A DNA stretch of 64,000 nt from Streptomyces guryensis (GTDB taxonomy: Bacteria; Actinomycetota; Actinomycetes; Streptomycetales; Streptomycetaceae), in NCBI RefSeq assembly GCF_021261325.1, contig NZ_JAJSBI010000002.1, positions 496,001 through 560,000 of the forward strand, read 5' to 3'. Within the stretch, counting starts at the first letter, position 1. Each line of letters begins with the position of its first letter. The notes below the pieces were generated by a model. The model was given only the letters and a program-made list of their open reading frames with translations. It was not told where the DNA came from and made no database searches. The translations under genes were made by a program, and so were the position numbers. Below are positions 16,916 through 27,129 of this stretch, one piece after another.

Positions 16916-18504
16916 GTGCGGAATCGTCGTACACCCACGGCACGAGCGGCACGACCCTGCTCGGCGACACGATCGGCGCCAACCTCGACCGGGCCGTGGC
17001 GACCTGGCCGGACCGCGAGGCGCTGGTGGACGTGCCGTCGGGGCGGCGCTGGACGTACGCCCGGTTCGCCGCGGACGTCGAGGAGCTGGCGCAGGCACTG
17101 GTGGCGGCCGGGGTGGCCAAGGGTGACCGGGTGGGCATCTGGGCGGTCAACTGTCCCGAGTGGGTGCTGGTCCAGTACGCCACCGCCCGCATCGGCGCGA
17201 TCATGGTGAACATCAACCCGGCCTACCGCACCCACGAGGTCGAGTACGTCCTCAGGCAGGCCGGAATCTCGCTGCTCTTCGCCTCCCTCAGCCACAAGAC
17301 CAGCGACTACCGCGCGATGGTGGAGCAGGTGCGGGGCCGCTGCCCCGAGCTGCGCGAGGTCGTGTACATCGGCGACCCGAGCTGGCAGGCGCTGCTCGGC
17401 CGGGGGACCGCCGGGGCACCGTACGAGGAGCTGTCCTGCGACGACCCCATCAACATCCAGTACACCTCGGGCACGACGGGCTTCCCCAAGGGGGCCACCC
17501 TCTCCCACCACAACATCCTCAACAACGGTTATTTCGTCGGCGAGTTGATCGCCTACACCGAGCAGGACCGGATCTGCGTCCCCGTGCCCTTCTACCACTG
17601 CTTCGGCATGGTGATGGGCAACCTGGCAGCGACCTCGCACGGGGCGTGCATGGTGATCCCGGCGCCGTCCTTCGATCCGAAGGCGACGCTGGAGGCGGTC
17701 CAGCAGGAACGCTGCACGTCCCTGTACGGCGTCCCGACCATGTTCATCGCTGAGCTGAACCTCGCCGACTTCGCGAGCTACGACCTCTCCACCCTGCGCA
17801 CCGGCATCATGGCGGGCTCGCCCTGCCCGGTCGAGGTGATGAAGCGGGTGGTCGCCGAGATGCACATGGCGGAGGTCTCCATCTGCTACGGCATGACGGA
17901 GACGTCCCCGGTCTCCCTCCAGACCCGCAGGGACGACGACCTGGAACACCGCACCGCAACGGTGGGCCGGGTCCTGCCGCACATCGAGGTGAAGGTCGTC
18001 GATCCGGCGACCGGAGTGACCCAACCCCGCGGTGTCCCGGGCGAGTTGTGCACCCGCGGCTACAGCGTGATGCTCGGCTACTGGAACGAGCCCGAGAAGA
18101 CCGCCGAGTCCGTCGACCCCGGCCGCTGGATGCACACCGGGGATCTGGCGACGATGCGCGAGGACGGCTACGTCGAGATCGTCGGCCGCATCAAGGACAT
18201 GATCATCCGGGGCGGCGAGAACATCTACCCGCGCGAGATCGAGGAGTTTCTCTACGGCCACCCGAAGATCGCGGACGTCCAGGTCGTGGGGGTACCGCAC
18301 GAGCGCTACGGCGAGGAGGTCCTCGCCTGCGTCATCCCGCGCGACCCGGCCGACCCGCCGACCCTGGAGGACGTGCGCGCCTTCTGCGAGGGCCGGCTGG
18401 CCCACTACAAGGCGCCGAGCCGGCTGCAGATCCTGGAGGCCTTCCCGATGACGGTGTCCGGGAAGGTGCGGAAGGTCGAGCTGCGGGAGACGTACGCCGA
18501 GTAG
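16912..18504 (+). CDS. fatty acid-CoA ligase (FadD type)
   Basis: A 530-residue acyl-CoA ligase with the full motif set: YTSGTTGFPKGATLSHHN, the GYG-containing YGMTETSP motif, MHTGDLA, and the C-terminal MTVSGKVRKVELRE with the catalytic Lys. It resembles FadD3/FadD35-like medium- to long-chain ligases. It starts with GTG at 16912 inside the stop of the preceding gene. Two different acyl-activating enzymes in one operon beside a GAF-LuxR regulator suggests uptake of a particular acid mixture or of a branched or aromatic acid; the substrate is not evident. Confidence 0.92.
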   Translation: MSAESSYTHGTSGTTLLGDTIGANLDRAVATWPDREALVDVPSGRRWTYARFAADVEELAQALVAAGVAKGDRVGIWAVNCPEWVLVQYATARIGAIMVNINPAYRTHEVEYVLRQAGISLLFASLSHKTSDYRAMVEQVRGRCPELREVVYIGDPSWQALLGRGTAGAPYEELSCDDPINIQYTSGTTGFPKGATLSHHNILNNGYFVGELIAYTEQDRICVPVPFYHCFGMVMGNLAATSHGACMVIPAPSFDPKATLEAVQQERCTSLYGVPTMFIAELNLADFASYDLSTLRTGIMAGSPCPVEVMKRVVAEMHMAEVSICYGMTETSPVSLQTRRDDDLEHRTATVGRVLPHIEVKVVDPATGVTQPRGVPGELCTRGYSVMLGYWNEPEKTAESVDPGRWMHTGDLATMREDGYVEIVGRIKDMIIRGGENIYPREIEEFLYGHPKIADVQVVGVPHERYGEEVLACVIPRDPADPPTLEDVRAFCEGRLAHYKAPSRLQILEAFPMTVSGKVRKVELRETYAE

Positions 18505-18531
18505 TCGGGCGGCCGCAATCGCCGGCCGGAA

Positions 18532-19251
18532 TCAGGCGGCGGGCTGGAGCAGCACGCAGCAGCGCCCGTCCCGGGGGGCGAGACAGGCCTCGTAGCCCGA
18601 CTCGCCCCCCAGGCCGTGCAGCACTCCGCGCAGCAGATGGAGGTTCATCCCGCACACCGTCTCCGTGTGCTCACGGGCCAGTGCGTGGAAGGGGCAGTTG
18701 GCCAGGACGATCGTGTCGTCCTCGCGCCGCGGTTCGAAGCCGTGCCGCTCCAGCAGGTCGACGAGGCCCGTGGCGTCGTGCTGTCCGCCCAGGTGCGAGC
18801 CGAGTTCCTCCGCCTTGCGGTGCAGCACGTCCCGCACCGGCTCGCCCGTAGTGCCGGACTCCTCGACTGCCTGGGCCAGCAGCCGTCCGGCCAGTTCGTA
18901 GCGCCGGTCGGGCAGGCTGACGGCGACCTGCCGCGTGGAGCGCCGGTAGAGCTTGGCCGGTCTGCCCGCGCCCGGCCCGCTCCGTCCGCTGCGCCGCTCG
19001 TAGACCACGTCGAGCAGGGACTCCTCGGCGAGCCGGTCCAGGTGGAAGGCGGCGGTCTGCCGCGCCAGGCCCAGCGCCGCGGCCGCCTCGTCCCGGCCGA
19101 CCGGGCCCGGCTGGCGCACCACGTGCTCGTACAGCCTCCTGCGCGTCGGCTCGTCGAGCGCGGCGACGGCCGAGACGTCGGCGGCCTGTGCGCCGGCGTC
19201 GGGTACTTCCTTCGAGGCATCCACGAACACCAGTGTAAAACCCATGGCCAT
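18532..19251 (-). CDS. winged-helix regulator with C-terminal cysteine cluster (SufR-like)
   Basis: A 239-residue protein. Residues about 30-100 form an ArsR/SufR-like winged helix (ALDEPTRRRLYEHVV ... LGLARQTAAFHLDRLAEESLL). The C-terminal half ends with conserved cysteines in NCPFHALAREHTETVC, EACLAP and GRCC, reminiscent of the Fe-S-binding SufR group, so it may sense iron-sulfur status, oxidants or nitric oxide. The start is uncertain: ATGs at 19251 and 19245 both lack a clear ribosome site, and the mRNA may be leaderless. A perfect 30 bp inverted repeat separates it from the divergent doxX gene and is its likely binding site. Confidence 0.82.
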   Translation of the reverse strand: MAMGFTLVFVDASKEVPDAGAQAADVSAVAALDEPTRRRLYEHVVRQPGPVGRDEAAAALGLARQTAAFHLDRLAEESLLDVVYERRSGRSGPGAGRPAKLYRRSTRQVAVSLPDRRYELAGRLLAQAVEESGTTGEPVRDVLHRKAEELGSHLGGQHDATGLVDLLERHGFEPRREDDTIVLANCPFHALAREHTETVCGMNLHLLRGVLHGLGGESGYEACLAPRDGRCCVLLQPAA

Positions 19252-19273
19252 TGACTAAAGACAGAGTGCGCGT

Positions 19274-19303
19274 TTCTATAGACAATGAAAATTGTCTATA
19301 GAA
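19274..19303. promoter_or_regulatory. perfect palindromic operator between the SufR-like regulator and doxX
   Basis: Arms TTCTATAGACAAT (19274-19286) and ATTGTCTATAGAA (19291-19303) are perfectly complementary around a GAAA loop. The AT-rich palindrome overlaps possible promoter elements in both directions (TTGACT at 19251, TATAGA at 19277 on the plus strand) and ends at the doxX ribosome site. This is the strongest candidate operator in the window for a local repressor. Confidence 0.85.
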
Positions 19304-19312
19304 GGACTCGTG

Positions 19313-19750
19313 ATGGCTTCCTCCGCAACCACCAGCCCCGCGCCCGCCGCATCCCGGCACGCGACGCTCACCGACCCCGGCTACCAGGCCTTCCTGATCC
19401 TGCGCATCGGTTTCACGGTGGCGCCGGTTCTGTTCGGGCTGGACAAGTTCGCCAACCTGCTCGTCGACTGGCCCGGCTACCTCGCGCCGTGGATCGACCA
19501 CATCGTTCCGGGCAGCGCCCAGTCGGCCATGTACGCGGTGGGGGTGATCGAGATCCTGGCCGGCGTCGTCGTGGCCCTGGCCCCGCGGTTCGGCGGGTGG
19601 CTGGTGGCCGGCTGGCTGGCGGGCATCATCATCGATCTGCTCACCATCCCGGGCTACTACGACATCGCGCTGCGGGACTTCGGGCTGCTGCTCGGCGCGG
19701 TGGCGCTCGCGCGGCTCGCGGTGCGGTACCGCGCCGAGCGGGGGCAGTGA
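19313..19750 (+). CDS. DoxX-family membrane protein
   Basis: A 145-residue protein with four hydrophobic segments (for example ILRIGFTVAPVLFGLDKFANLL and YAVGVIEILAGVVVALA). This fits the DoxX/DUF417-like group of small membrane proteins linked to redox or quinone stress. ATG 19313 has AAGGA six bases upstream inside the end of the palindrome. Its only apparent control is the divergent SufR-like regulator. Confidence 0.85.
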   Translation: MASSATTSPAPAASRHATLTDPGYQAFLILRIGFTVAPVLFGLDKFANLLVDWPGYLAPWIDHIVPGSAQSAMYAVGVIEILAGVVVALAPRFGGWLVAGWLAGIIIDLLTIPGYYDIALRDFGLLLGAVALARLAVRYRAERGQ

Positions 19751-19831
19751 ACTCGCGGTTGCGCGAAGGCCTTTCGAGCGGGGGTGCCCATGGCGCCCCC
19801 GCTCTTTCCGTGCGGAACACCGCGTGGGGAA

Positions 19832-20527
19832 CTACCGGGCCCCCGTGGCGTCCAGCTCGTCGGCGAGGCCGTTGGCCGGCTGCGGTGTGCCCGTGAGGTC
19901 CAGGACGAACAGGGGGATGCCGAGGGCGTCCGCGCGGGTGCGGGCGTCGGTGGCGTAGCCGGCCAGGGAGAAGTAGGCGCAGGCCGCCGACTCGGTCATG
20001 GCGGTCAGCCACAGGCACTCCACGTCCCGCAGCGAGGCCGGGTGTACGGTCGGGTCGACCTGGGCCAGCAGGCCGCGGGCGGCGATGCCGATGCCGGACG
20101 GCGGCCGCTGGTCGGCCCGGCGGATGTCCCGGTAGCCGAGCCAGCGCAGATACACGGCGGCGGCCGTCACCGCGTCCCGGGCCGTGCGGATGGTGACGGG
20201 CTGGAAGGGCAGGCGGCGCTTCGCCGGGGCGGGGGCGGCCTCGGCGCTCACCTCCGCCGTGGCGGTCTGCCCGGCCACCGCGATCCGCAGCACCGTCCCG
20301 CAGGGACAGCCCAGCTCCGGGCGCGGCCACTGGTCCCGGCGGCCGCAGGCGCCGCACCGCAGGGTGACCCAGTCCTCCGCCCAGGCCCGATGGGTGACGG
20401 CCGTCGCCGTCCCGTGCCTGTCCAGCCGCGGGGCGACGGGTGCCCCGCAGGTGCACGGATACGACGGCGGCGCATAGAGGTGCTCGCGCCGGCAGGCCGG
20501 ACAGCGCACCGAGACGCTCTCTGACAT
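19832..20527 (-). CDS. zinc-ribbon protein with a degenerate Mrr-like restriction-endonuclease domain
   Basis: A 231-residue protein. The N-terminal 85 residues carry CxxC-type pairs (CPAC, CTCG, CGAC, CPCG) typical of zinc ribbons. Residues about 120-225 follow the Mrr_cat plan: an LGY start helix, a GIGIAARGLLAQVD strand pair and helices ending FVLDL. In active Mrr enzymes this region has an acidic residue and a Q-x-K motif; here the positions read I-G-I and Q-V-D, so cleavage activity is doubtful. Start could be ATG 20527 or 20536. It faces gcl across the composite operator region, but no functional link is evident. Confidence 0.65.
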   Translation of the reverse strand: MSESVSVRCPACRREHLYAPPSYPCTCGAPVAPRLDRHGTATAVTHRAWAEDWVTLRCGACGRRDQWPRPELGCPCGTVLRIAVAGQTATAEVSAEAAPAPAKRRLPFQPVTIRTARDAVTAAAVYLRWLGYRDIRRADQRPPSGIGIAARGLLAQVDPTVHPASLRDVECLWLTAMTESAACAYFSLAGYATDARTRADALGIPLFVLDLTGTPQPANGLADELDATGAR

Positions 20528-20599
20528 GGCCCACATCGTCCTCCAGCGGGCCCCCGCTTGTCCGTCTCTTGACGGCCTTCCCTCGCCCACTTACATTGC

Positions 20600-20635
20600 T
20601 TCCAGATAGTAGAAAATAGTTTCCACAATGTGGAA
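20600..20635. promoter_or_regulatory. composite tandem operator upstream of gcl
   Basis: Two 15 bp sites, TTCCAGATAGTAGAA (20600-20614) and the perfect palindrome TTCCACAATGTGGAA (20621-20635), lie with centres 21 bp apart and a 6 bp gap. The second is embedded in a 23 bp palindrome (20617-20639). The same arrangement recurs before katA and hyi. It resembles sites bound by IclR-family allantoin/glyoxylate repressors (AllR), which bind paired sites as tetramers. Confidence 0.8.
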
Positions 20636-20718
20636 ACTAGGCAGGAAGTCGAATACGGAAGAGCTCACCGCGGGGCGCGACGGGAGTGCTAGTCCGACAG
20701 CCGAAGCAGGAGTACTCG

Positions 20719-22503
<1,785 letters not shown>

Positions 22504-22518
22504 CCAGGCCGACAGCTG

Positions 22519-22552
22519 AGGGGCGGTCCGGCCTTTCGGTCGGACCGCCCCT
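22519..22552 (+). terminator. hairpin terminator of gcl
   Basis: Arms AGGGGCGGTCCG (22519-22530) and CGGACCGCCCCT (22541-22552) pair perfectly around a 10-base loop, followed by CTTT-rich sequence, 16 bases after the gcl stop. Confidence 0.88.
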
Positions 22553-22765
22553 TTCGCGTGCCCGGCTCCTGGGAGCCGTCCCCCGTGTCCCCCGTGCGAT
22601 CCCCCGTTGTTTCCCCCGTCATGAGGCCCGCCGCCCCCGTGCCGACGGGCCCCATGTGACGTGAATATGCCCTTGAGTGGGGGCGGCTGAAGCCTCTTGA
22701 ACCATGTTCAGAGCTGGATTTGAGGTTTGCGTAGACGTCCTACGTTCCCGGATGTAGGTACGTGT

Positions 22766-23005
22766 TCACGGCCCCTCGTGGTGTTCCGACAGTCCCGGCC
22801 AGTCGTCCGGGCCGCCGCCCTGCCACTCGATGAGGTCGCTCTCCTCGACGTCCGTGACGTACAGGTCGGCCAGGCGCAGGATCTCGCCGACGTCGTCGAC
22901 GTGGGTGGCGATCCCCAGCGTCTCGTCGCCCTCCGTGACCCGCCGGGAGCCGTCCAGGGCCGGCGAGTGCACCACGATGTGCGGATGCTCCGTTGGATGT
23001 GCCAT
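22766..23005 (-). CDS. small conserved-type hypothetical protein
   Basis: A 79-residue acidic protein (MAHPTEHPHIVVHSPALDG...) with no motif I recognise. It looks real because ATG 23005 has AGGAG nine bases upstream and the codon usage fits. Secondary-structure pattern suggests a small beta-alpha fold. It stands alone between gcl and katA; function unknown. Confidence 0.6.
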   Translation of the reverse strand: MAHPTEHPHIVVHSPALDGSRRVTEGDETLGIATHVDDVGEILRLADLYVTDVEESDLIEWQGGGPDDWPGLSEHHEGP

Positions 23006-23056
23006 GCCTTCAGGCTCCTGCGGGGCGGGTGGATCCGCACCCCGGAGACGCCGAAA

Positions 23057-23090
23057 GGCGCCGGATGCGGGACCGTCCGCATCCGGCGCC
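23057..23090. terminator. strong hairpin, possible terminator
   Basis: Perfect 14 bp arms GGCGCCGGATGCGG (23057-23070) and CCGCATCCGGCGCC (23077-23090) with a GACCGT loop. It lies just upstream of the small gene ending at 22766 and 370 bp downstream of katA, so it may block read-through from katA. Confidence 0.6.
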
Positions 23091-23299
23091 GCTCGGCCGG
23101 TGAGGTAGGGGGTTGTGGCCGTCCGGCGGTGCGAGGCTGGGCGCGACAGGACGTTCGCGCCGCCGGACGGAGTCTGTGAGTTGTGGCTGGGACCGCGGCG
23201 GATGCGACGGAACCGCGGCGCTGCTTCCCTCAGGTCGAAGAAGCGGTGCCCGGGACCTTCACCACCGCACTGGCTCGCACGCCGCCGCGGTCCTTGCCT

Positions 23300-23393
23300 T
23301 GGGGCCTGTCGTCAAATTCCCGCCTGCCGCGCGGCGCCTGGCACGCGCGGCCCGCCCTCCGGGCGGACGACGCGAATTTGACGACAGGCCCCA
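23300..23393. repeat. 94 bp element with 20 bp perfect terminal inverted repeats (MITE-like)
   Basis: TGGGGCCTGTCGTCAAATTC (23300-23319) is repeated exactly in inverse at 23374-23393. The interior is GC-rich and not self-complementary end to end. It has no coding capacity. The size and long termini suggest a miniature inverted-repeat element or an insertion-sequence relic, placed 65 bp beyond the katA stop. No clear target duplication is visible. The rest of 23091-23457 holds no recognisable gene. Confidence 0.65.
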
Positions 23394-23457
23394 GCCCGCC
23401 ACCGCCGGCCGGCCACCCCTCATCCGGGCCGTCCGGCGGTCGCGGGCCGCCTGTGGG

Positions 23458-24915
23458 TCAGTCCTCGCGCAGGGCGCGGACCGCCTCCTCCACGCGCCGG
23501 CCGTACTCCGGGTCGGCGGCGTGGAAGTGGGCCAGGTTCTTCTCGATCACGTCGTCGCGGGAGACCTGGGAGAGGCCGCCGGCGATGTTGGCGATCAGAC
23601 GGGACTTCTCGTCCGCGGACATCAGGCGGTACAGCTCGCCCGCCTGGAAGAAGTCGTCGTCCTTGGTGTGCAGCGGGGCCTCGTGGGTGCCGGTGTGGCC
23701 GGTCAGCGCCAGCGGCGCCGACAGGGGGCGGCCGGTCTCCGCCGGGCCGTCGTACGAGTTCGGCTCGTAGTTCTTCGCCGCACGGCCCTGGGAGTTGGCC
23801 GCCATGAAGCCGTCGCGGCCGTAGTTCCGCGCGGTCGTCGCCTTCGGGGAGTTCACCGCGAGGAGGGTGTGGTTGACGCCCAGGCGGTAGCGGTGGGCGT
23901 CCGCGTAGGCGAACAGGCGGCCCTGGAGCATCTTGTCCGGCGACGGGCCGATGCCCGGGACGAAGTTGTTCGGGGAGAACGCGGCCTGCTCGACCTCGGC
24001 GAAGACGTTGTCCGGGTTGCGGTCGAGGACCAGCCGGCCGACGCGCTGCAGCGGGAAGTCCTGGTGCGGCCACACCTTGGTGAGGTCGAAGGGGTTGAAG
24101 CGGTAGTCGGCGGCCTCGGCCGCCGGCATGACCTGGACGTAGAGGGTCCAGGACGGGTTCACGCCCCGCTCGATCGCCTGCAGCAGGTCCGTCTGGTGCG
24201 AGTTGGCGTCCTTGCCCGCGATCTCGGCGGCCTGCTCGGACGACAGGGACCGCACGCCCTGGTTGGTCTTGAAGTGGTACTTGACGAAGAAGGCCTCGCC
24301 GTCCGCGTTCGTCCACTGGTAGGTGTGCGAGCCGTAACCGTTCATGTGGCGGTACGACGCCGGGATGCCGCGGTCGCCCATCAGCCAGGTGATCTGGTGC
24401 GTGGCCTCGGGGGCGTGGGCCCAGAAGTCCCAGACGTTGTCCGGCTCCTGCCTGCCGGTGAACGGGTCGCGCTTCTGCGAGTGGATGAAGTCCGGGAACT
24501 TGATCGGGTCCTTGATGAAGAACACCGGGGTGTTGTTCCCGACGAGATCGTAATTGCCCTCTTCGGTATAGAACTTGACCGCGAAACCGCGCGGGTCGCG
24601 GACCGCGTCCGCACCGCCCAGCGAGTCGGCCACCGTCGAGAAGCGCAGGAAGACCTCGGTGCGCTTGCCGACCGTGCTCAGGAAGTCGGCGTACGTGAAC
24701 CCGGTGACGTCGTCCGTCACCTCGAAGTAGCCGTACGCGCCCGAGCCGCGGGCGTGCACCACGCGCTCCGGGATGCGCTCGCGGTTGAAGCGCGCCAGCT
24801 TCTCAAGGAGGTGCTGGTCCTGGAGCAGGAGCGGTCCGCCGATGCCGGCGGAGGCGGAATTCTGGTTGTCGGCGACCGGGGCGCCGGACTCGGTCGTGAG
24901 CACGCGCTTCGACAT
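23458..24915 (-). CDS. katA: monofunctional haem catalase (clade 3)
   Basis: A 485-residue small-subunit catalase that dismutates H2O2. Catalytic H54 ([14 protein letters not shown]), distal N127 (VGNNTPVFF) and the haem-ligating Tyr in [14 protein letters not shown] (about 337) are all present. ATG 24915 has GGAAGG seven bases upstream. It is encoded next to glxR and carries an operator of the same type as gcl and hyi. That suggests it is tuned to purine/glyoxylate breakdown, where urate oxidase makes H2O2, rather than only to general oxidative stress. Confidence 0.95.
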   Translation of the reverse strand: MSKRVLTTESGAPVADNQNSASAGIGGPLLLQDQHLLEKLARFNRERIPERVVHARGSGAYGYFEVTDDVTGFTYADFLSTVGKRTEVFLRFSTVADSLGGADAVRDPRGFAVKFYTEEGNYDLVGNNTPVFFIKDPIKFPDFIHSQKRDPFTGRQEPDNVWDFWAHAPEATHQITWLMGDRGIPASYRHMNGYGSHTYQWTNADGEAFFVKYHFKTNQGVRSLSSEQAAEIAGKDANSHQTDLLQAIERGVNPSWTLYVQVMPAAEAADYRFNPFDLTKVWPHQDFPLQRVGRLVLDRNPDNVFAEVEQAAFSPNNFVPGIGPSPDKMLQGRLFAYADAHRYRLGVNHTLLAVNSPKATTARNYGRDGFMAANSQGRAAKNYEPNSYDGPAETGRPLSAPLALTGHTGTHEAPLHTKDDDFFQAGELYRLMSADEKSRLIANIAGGLSQVSRDDVIEKNLAHFHAADPEYGRRVEEAVRALRED

Positions 24916-24930
24916 CGTGGACCTTCCGTG

Positions 24931-24966
24931 CGGGTGTCAGCGGAAACTTGTTTCCGCTTCGTGGAG
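24931..24966. promoter_or_regulatory. composite tandem operator upstream of katA
   Basis: The right site TTCCGCTTCGTGGAG (24952-24966) and the left half-conserved site ending GCGGAA (24931-24945) have centres 21 bp apart with a 6 bp gap, as at gcl and hyi. Their inner halves create the near-perfect palindrome AGCGGAAACTTGTTTCCGCT (24939-24958). The left site's outer half is degenerate. Confidence 0.7.
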
Positions 24967-25075
24967 CCTAAGAGTGGACAGGTTGGGCGTCAACAGTTTG
25001 TTGAAGTTGATTCCGGGCCGCGGCGTCGCCTGGGCGCGACAGGACAGATGTCAGCGGCGCCGCGACCCGGAAGTC

Positions 25076-25966
25076 TCAGAGCTGAGCGCCCGAGAGGCGC
25101 TCGACCGCCCGCAGCAGGGCCGAGTGGTCCAGGCCGCCGTCGCCCTGCGCGCGCAGGCTGGCGACCAGCTGGGCGACCACGGCGCCGACCGGCAGGGCGG
25201 CGCCGACGTTGCGGGCGGCATCGGTGACGATGCCCATGTCCTTGTGGTGCAGGTCGATGCGGAAGCCCGGCTTGAAGTCGCGGGCGAGGAAGTTGTCCTT
25301 CTTCCGCGTGAGCACGGTCGAGCCGGCCAGGCCGCCGTTGAGGACGTCCAGCGCCGCCTTGAGGTCCACGCCGGACTTCTCCAGGAAGACCACGGCCTCG
25401 GCGCACGCCTGGATGTTCACGGCGACGATCAGCTGGTTGGCGGCCTTCACGGTCTGGCCCGAGCCGTGCGGGCCGCACAGCACGATGGTCTTGCCGAGCG
25501 CGTCCAGGATCGGCTTCGCCAGGTCGAAGTCGGCCTGCTCGCCGCCGACCATGATCGACAGTACGGCCTCGACGGCGCCTGCCTCACCGCCGGACACCGG
25601 CGCGTCCAGCACCCGGACGCCCTTGCCCTCGCCGGCCTTCGCCAGGTCGACCGAGGTCTGCGGGGTGATCGAGGACATGTCGATCAGCAGCGCACCGGAG
25701 CGCGCGTTCTCCAGGATGCCGTCGGGGCCGTACGCGATGGCCTCGACCTGCGGCGACGCGGGCACCATCGTGATGATCACGTCGGCGTCCCGCACGGCCT
25801 CGGCGATGGAGCCGGCCGCGGTGCCGCCGGCGGCGGCCAGGCGGTCCAGCTTGTCCTGCTCCAGGGTGAAGCCGGTGACTGTGTAACCCGCCTTGATCAG
25901 GTTCTCGGACATGGGGGAGCCCATGATGCCGAGGCCGATCCAGGCGATCTTGGGGAGGGTGCTCAT
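25076..25966 (-). CDS. glxR: 2-hydroxy-3-oxopropionate (tartronate semialdehyde) reductase
   Basis: A 296-residue beta-hydroxyacid dehydrogenase reducing tartronate semialdehyde to D-glycerate with NAD(P)H. The Rossmann motif GLGIMGSPMSENLIKAGY opens the protein, PVSGGEAGA is the substrate-binding signature and the catalytic Lys lies in GSGQTVKAANQ near residue 172. ATG 25966. It follows hyi on the same strand after 192 bp filled by dispersed repeats, so it may share the hyi transcript or have its own promoter. It completes the glyoxylate to glycerate route with Gcl. Confidence 0.95.
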   Translation of the reverse strand: MSTLPKIAWIGLGIMGSPMSENLIKAGYTVTGFTLEQDKLDRLAAAGGTAAGSIAEAVRDADVIITMVPASPQVEAIAYGPDGILENARSGALLIDMSSITPQTSVDLAKAGEGKGVRVLDAPVSGGEAGAVEAVLSIMVGGEQADFDLAKPILDALGKTIVLCGPHGSGQTVKAANQLIVAVNIQACAEAVVFLEKSGVDLKAALDVLNGGLAGSTVLTRKKDNFLARDFKPGFRIDLHHKDMGIVTDAARNVGAALPVGAVVAQLVASLRAQGDGGLDHSALLRAVERLSGAQL

Positions 25967-26048
25967 GATGGGGGTACCTCTCTGAACTGCGGTGCTACGT
26001 CTGTGAATTGAGGCCGGGCGGTGCCTCTCGGCGCCGGTCGGCGATTTT

Positions 26049-26148
26049 CAGCCCGTTGGGGTCCCCCCACGCCCTTAAGGCAGTGGGGGAGTTTGAGGAC
26101 GAGGCCCTTCAGGCCGAAGCGGGGGCATGGGGGCGGCGACCCCCAGCC
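26049..26148. repeat. Streptomyces-type intergenic repeat with a nested mini-repeat
   Basis: The outer sequence (CAGCCCGT ... TTTGAGGACGAGGCCC ... GAAGCGGGGGC ... CCCCCAG) resembles a repeat commonly seen after Streptomyces genes. Splitting it at 26056-26091 is a palindrome-rich insert GGGGTCCCCCC ... GTGGGGGAG, which matches mini-repeats elsewhere in the window. It lies between hyi and glxR. Confidence 0.7.
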
Positions 26149-26158
26149 GACGGCCCTG

Positions 26159-26998
26159 TCAGCGAGCGGCGCGGTGCTCCACCGGCAGCCAGCCGAAGGC
26201 CTCCGCACTGGGGCGGTCGCCCGGCTTGTACTCGAGGCCGACCCATCCCTCGTAACCGGCCTTCCTCAGCTGGTCCAGCAGCTCCTCCAGCGGCAGCGTC
26301 CCGGTGCCGGGGGCCCCGCGGCCCGGGTTGTCCGCGATCTGCACATGACCCGTCCTGGCGGCGTACTGCTCGATCACCGAAGGCAGGTCCTCGCCGTTCA
26401 TGGACAGGTGGTACAGGTCCATGAGGAACTTCGCGTTGCCGAGCCCCGTCGCGGCGTTGACCTTGTCGACGATGCCGATGCCGGCCGGTGCGGACACCAG
26501 CGGGTACAGCGGCGACTCGGGCTGGTTGAGCGTCTCGATCAGCAGGATGGCGCCGATGCGGTCGGCGGCGCGGGCCGCGAGGACCAGGTTCTCCAGGGCG
26601 AGCGCGTCCTGCTCGGCCGGGTCGACGCCGTCGACGCGGTTGCCGTACAGCGCGTTGAGCGCCTTGGTGCCGAGCGACCGGGCGAAGTCCGCGGCCACCT
26701 CGATGTTGGCGCGGAACCTCTCCGACTCCTCGCCCGGGATCGACAGGGCGCCGCGGTCGGGGCCGGGGAGCTGCCCGGCGTAGAAGTTCAGGCCCGTCAG
26801 CTGGACGCCCGCGTCCTCGATCGCAGCCTTGAGGGCGTCGAGCTCGGACTGCTCGGGGGTGGGGGAGTCGACCCAGGGCCACCACAGCTCGACCGCGGTG
26901 AAGCCGGCCGCGGCGGCGGCCGCGGGCCGCTCCAGGAGCGGGAGTTCCGTGAAGAGGATCGACAGGTTGACGTTGAAGCGCTGCTCTGCAAATCCCAT
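26159..26998 (-). CDS. hyi: hydroxypyruvate isomerase
   Basis: A 279-residue TIM-barrel protein of the xylose-isomerase-like family that interconverts hydroxypyruvate and tartronate semialdehyde. Metal/catalytic positions include the Glu in LIETLNQPESPLYPL, MDLYHLSMNGEDL, GHVQIADNPGRGAPGTG and the C-terminal GLEYKPGD. The start MGFAEQRFNVNLSILFTE is standard. It is the first gene of the hyi-(repeat)-glxR pair and is preceded by the paired operator sites. Confidence 0.93.
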   Translation of the reverse strand: MGFAEQRFNVNLSILFTELPLLERPAAAAAAGFTAVELWWPWVDSPTPEQSELDALKAAIEDAGVQLTGLNFYAGQLPGPDRGALSIPGEESERFRANIEVAADFARSLGTKALNALYGNRVDGVDPAEQDALALENLVLAARAADRIGAILLIETLNQPESPLYPLVSAPAGIGIVDKVNAATGLGNAKFLMDLYHLSMNGEDLPSVIEQYAARTGHVQIADNPGRGAPGTGTLPLEELLDQLRKAGYEGWVGLEYKPGDRPSAEAFGWLPVEHRAAR

Positions 26999-27042
26999 GG
27001 GGGTCGGCGCTCCCTTCCGTGGTGACTGTGACTTCTTCGCTA

Positions 27043-27078
27043 TTCCGTATAGCGGAAGTTGATTTCTGCTTAATGGAA
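27043..27078. promoter_or_regulatory. composite tandem operator upstream of hyi
   Basis: Two 15 bp sites, TTCCGTATAGCGGAA (27043-27057) and TTCTGCTTAATGGAA (27064-27078), have centres 21 bp apart and a 6 bp gap, identical in geometry to the sites before gcl and katA. Confidence 0.8.
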
Positions 27079-27129
27079 GACTGCCTGTGGGCGGGGAGGG
27101 CTGTCAAGAGCGACCGCCGAAGCCCGGAC

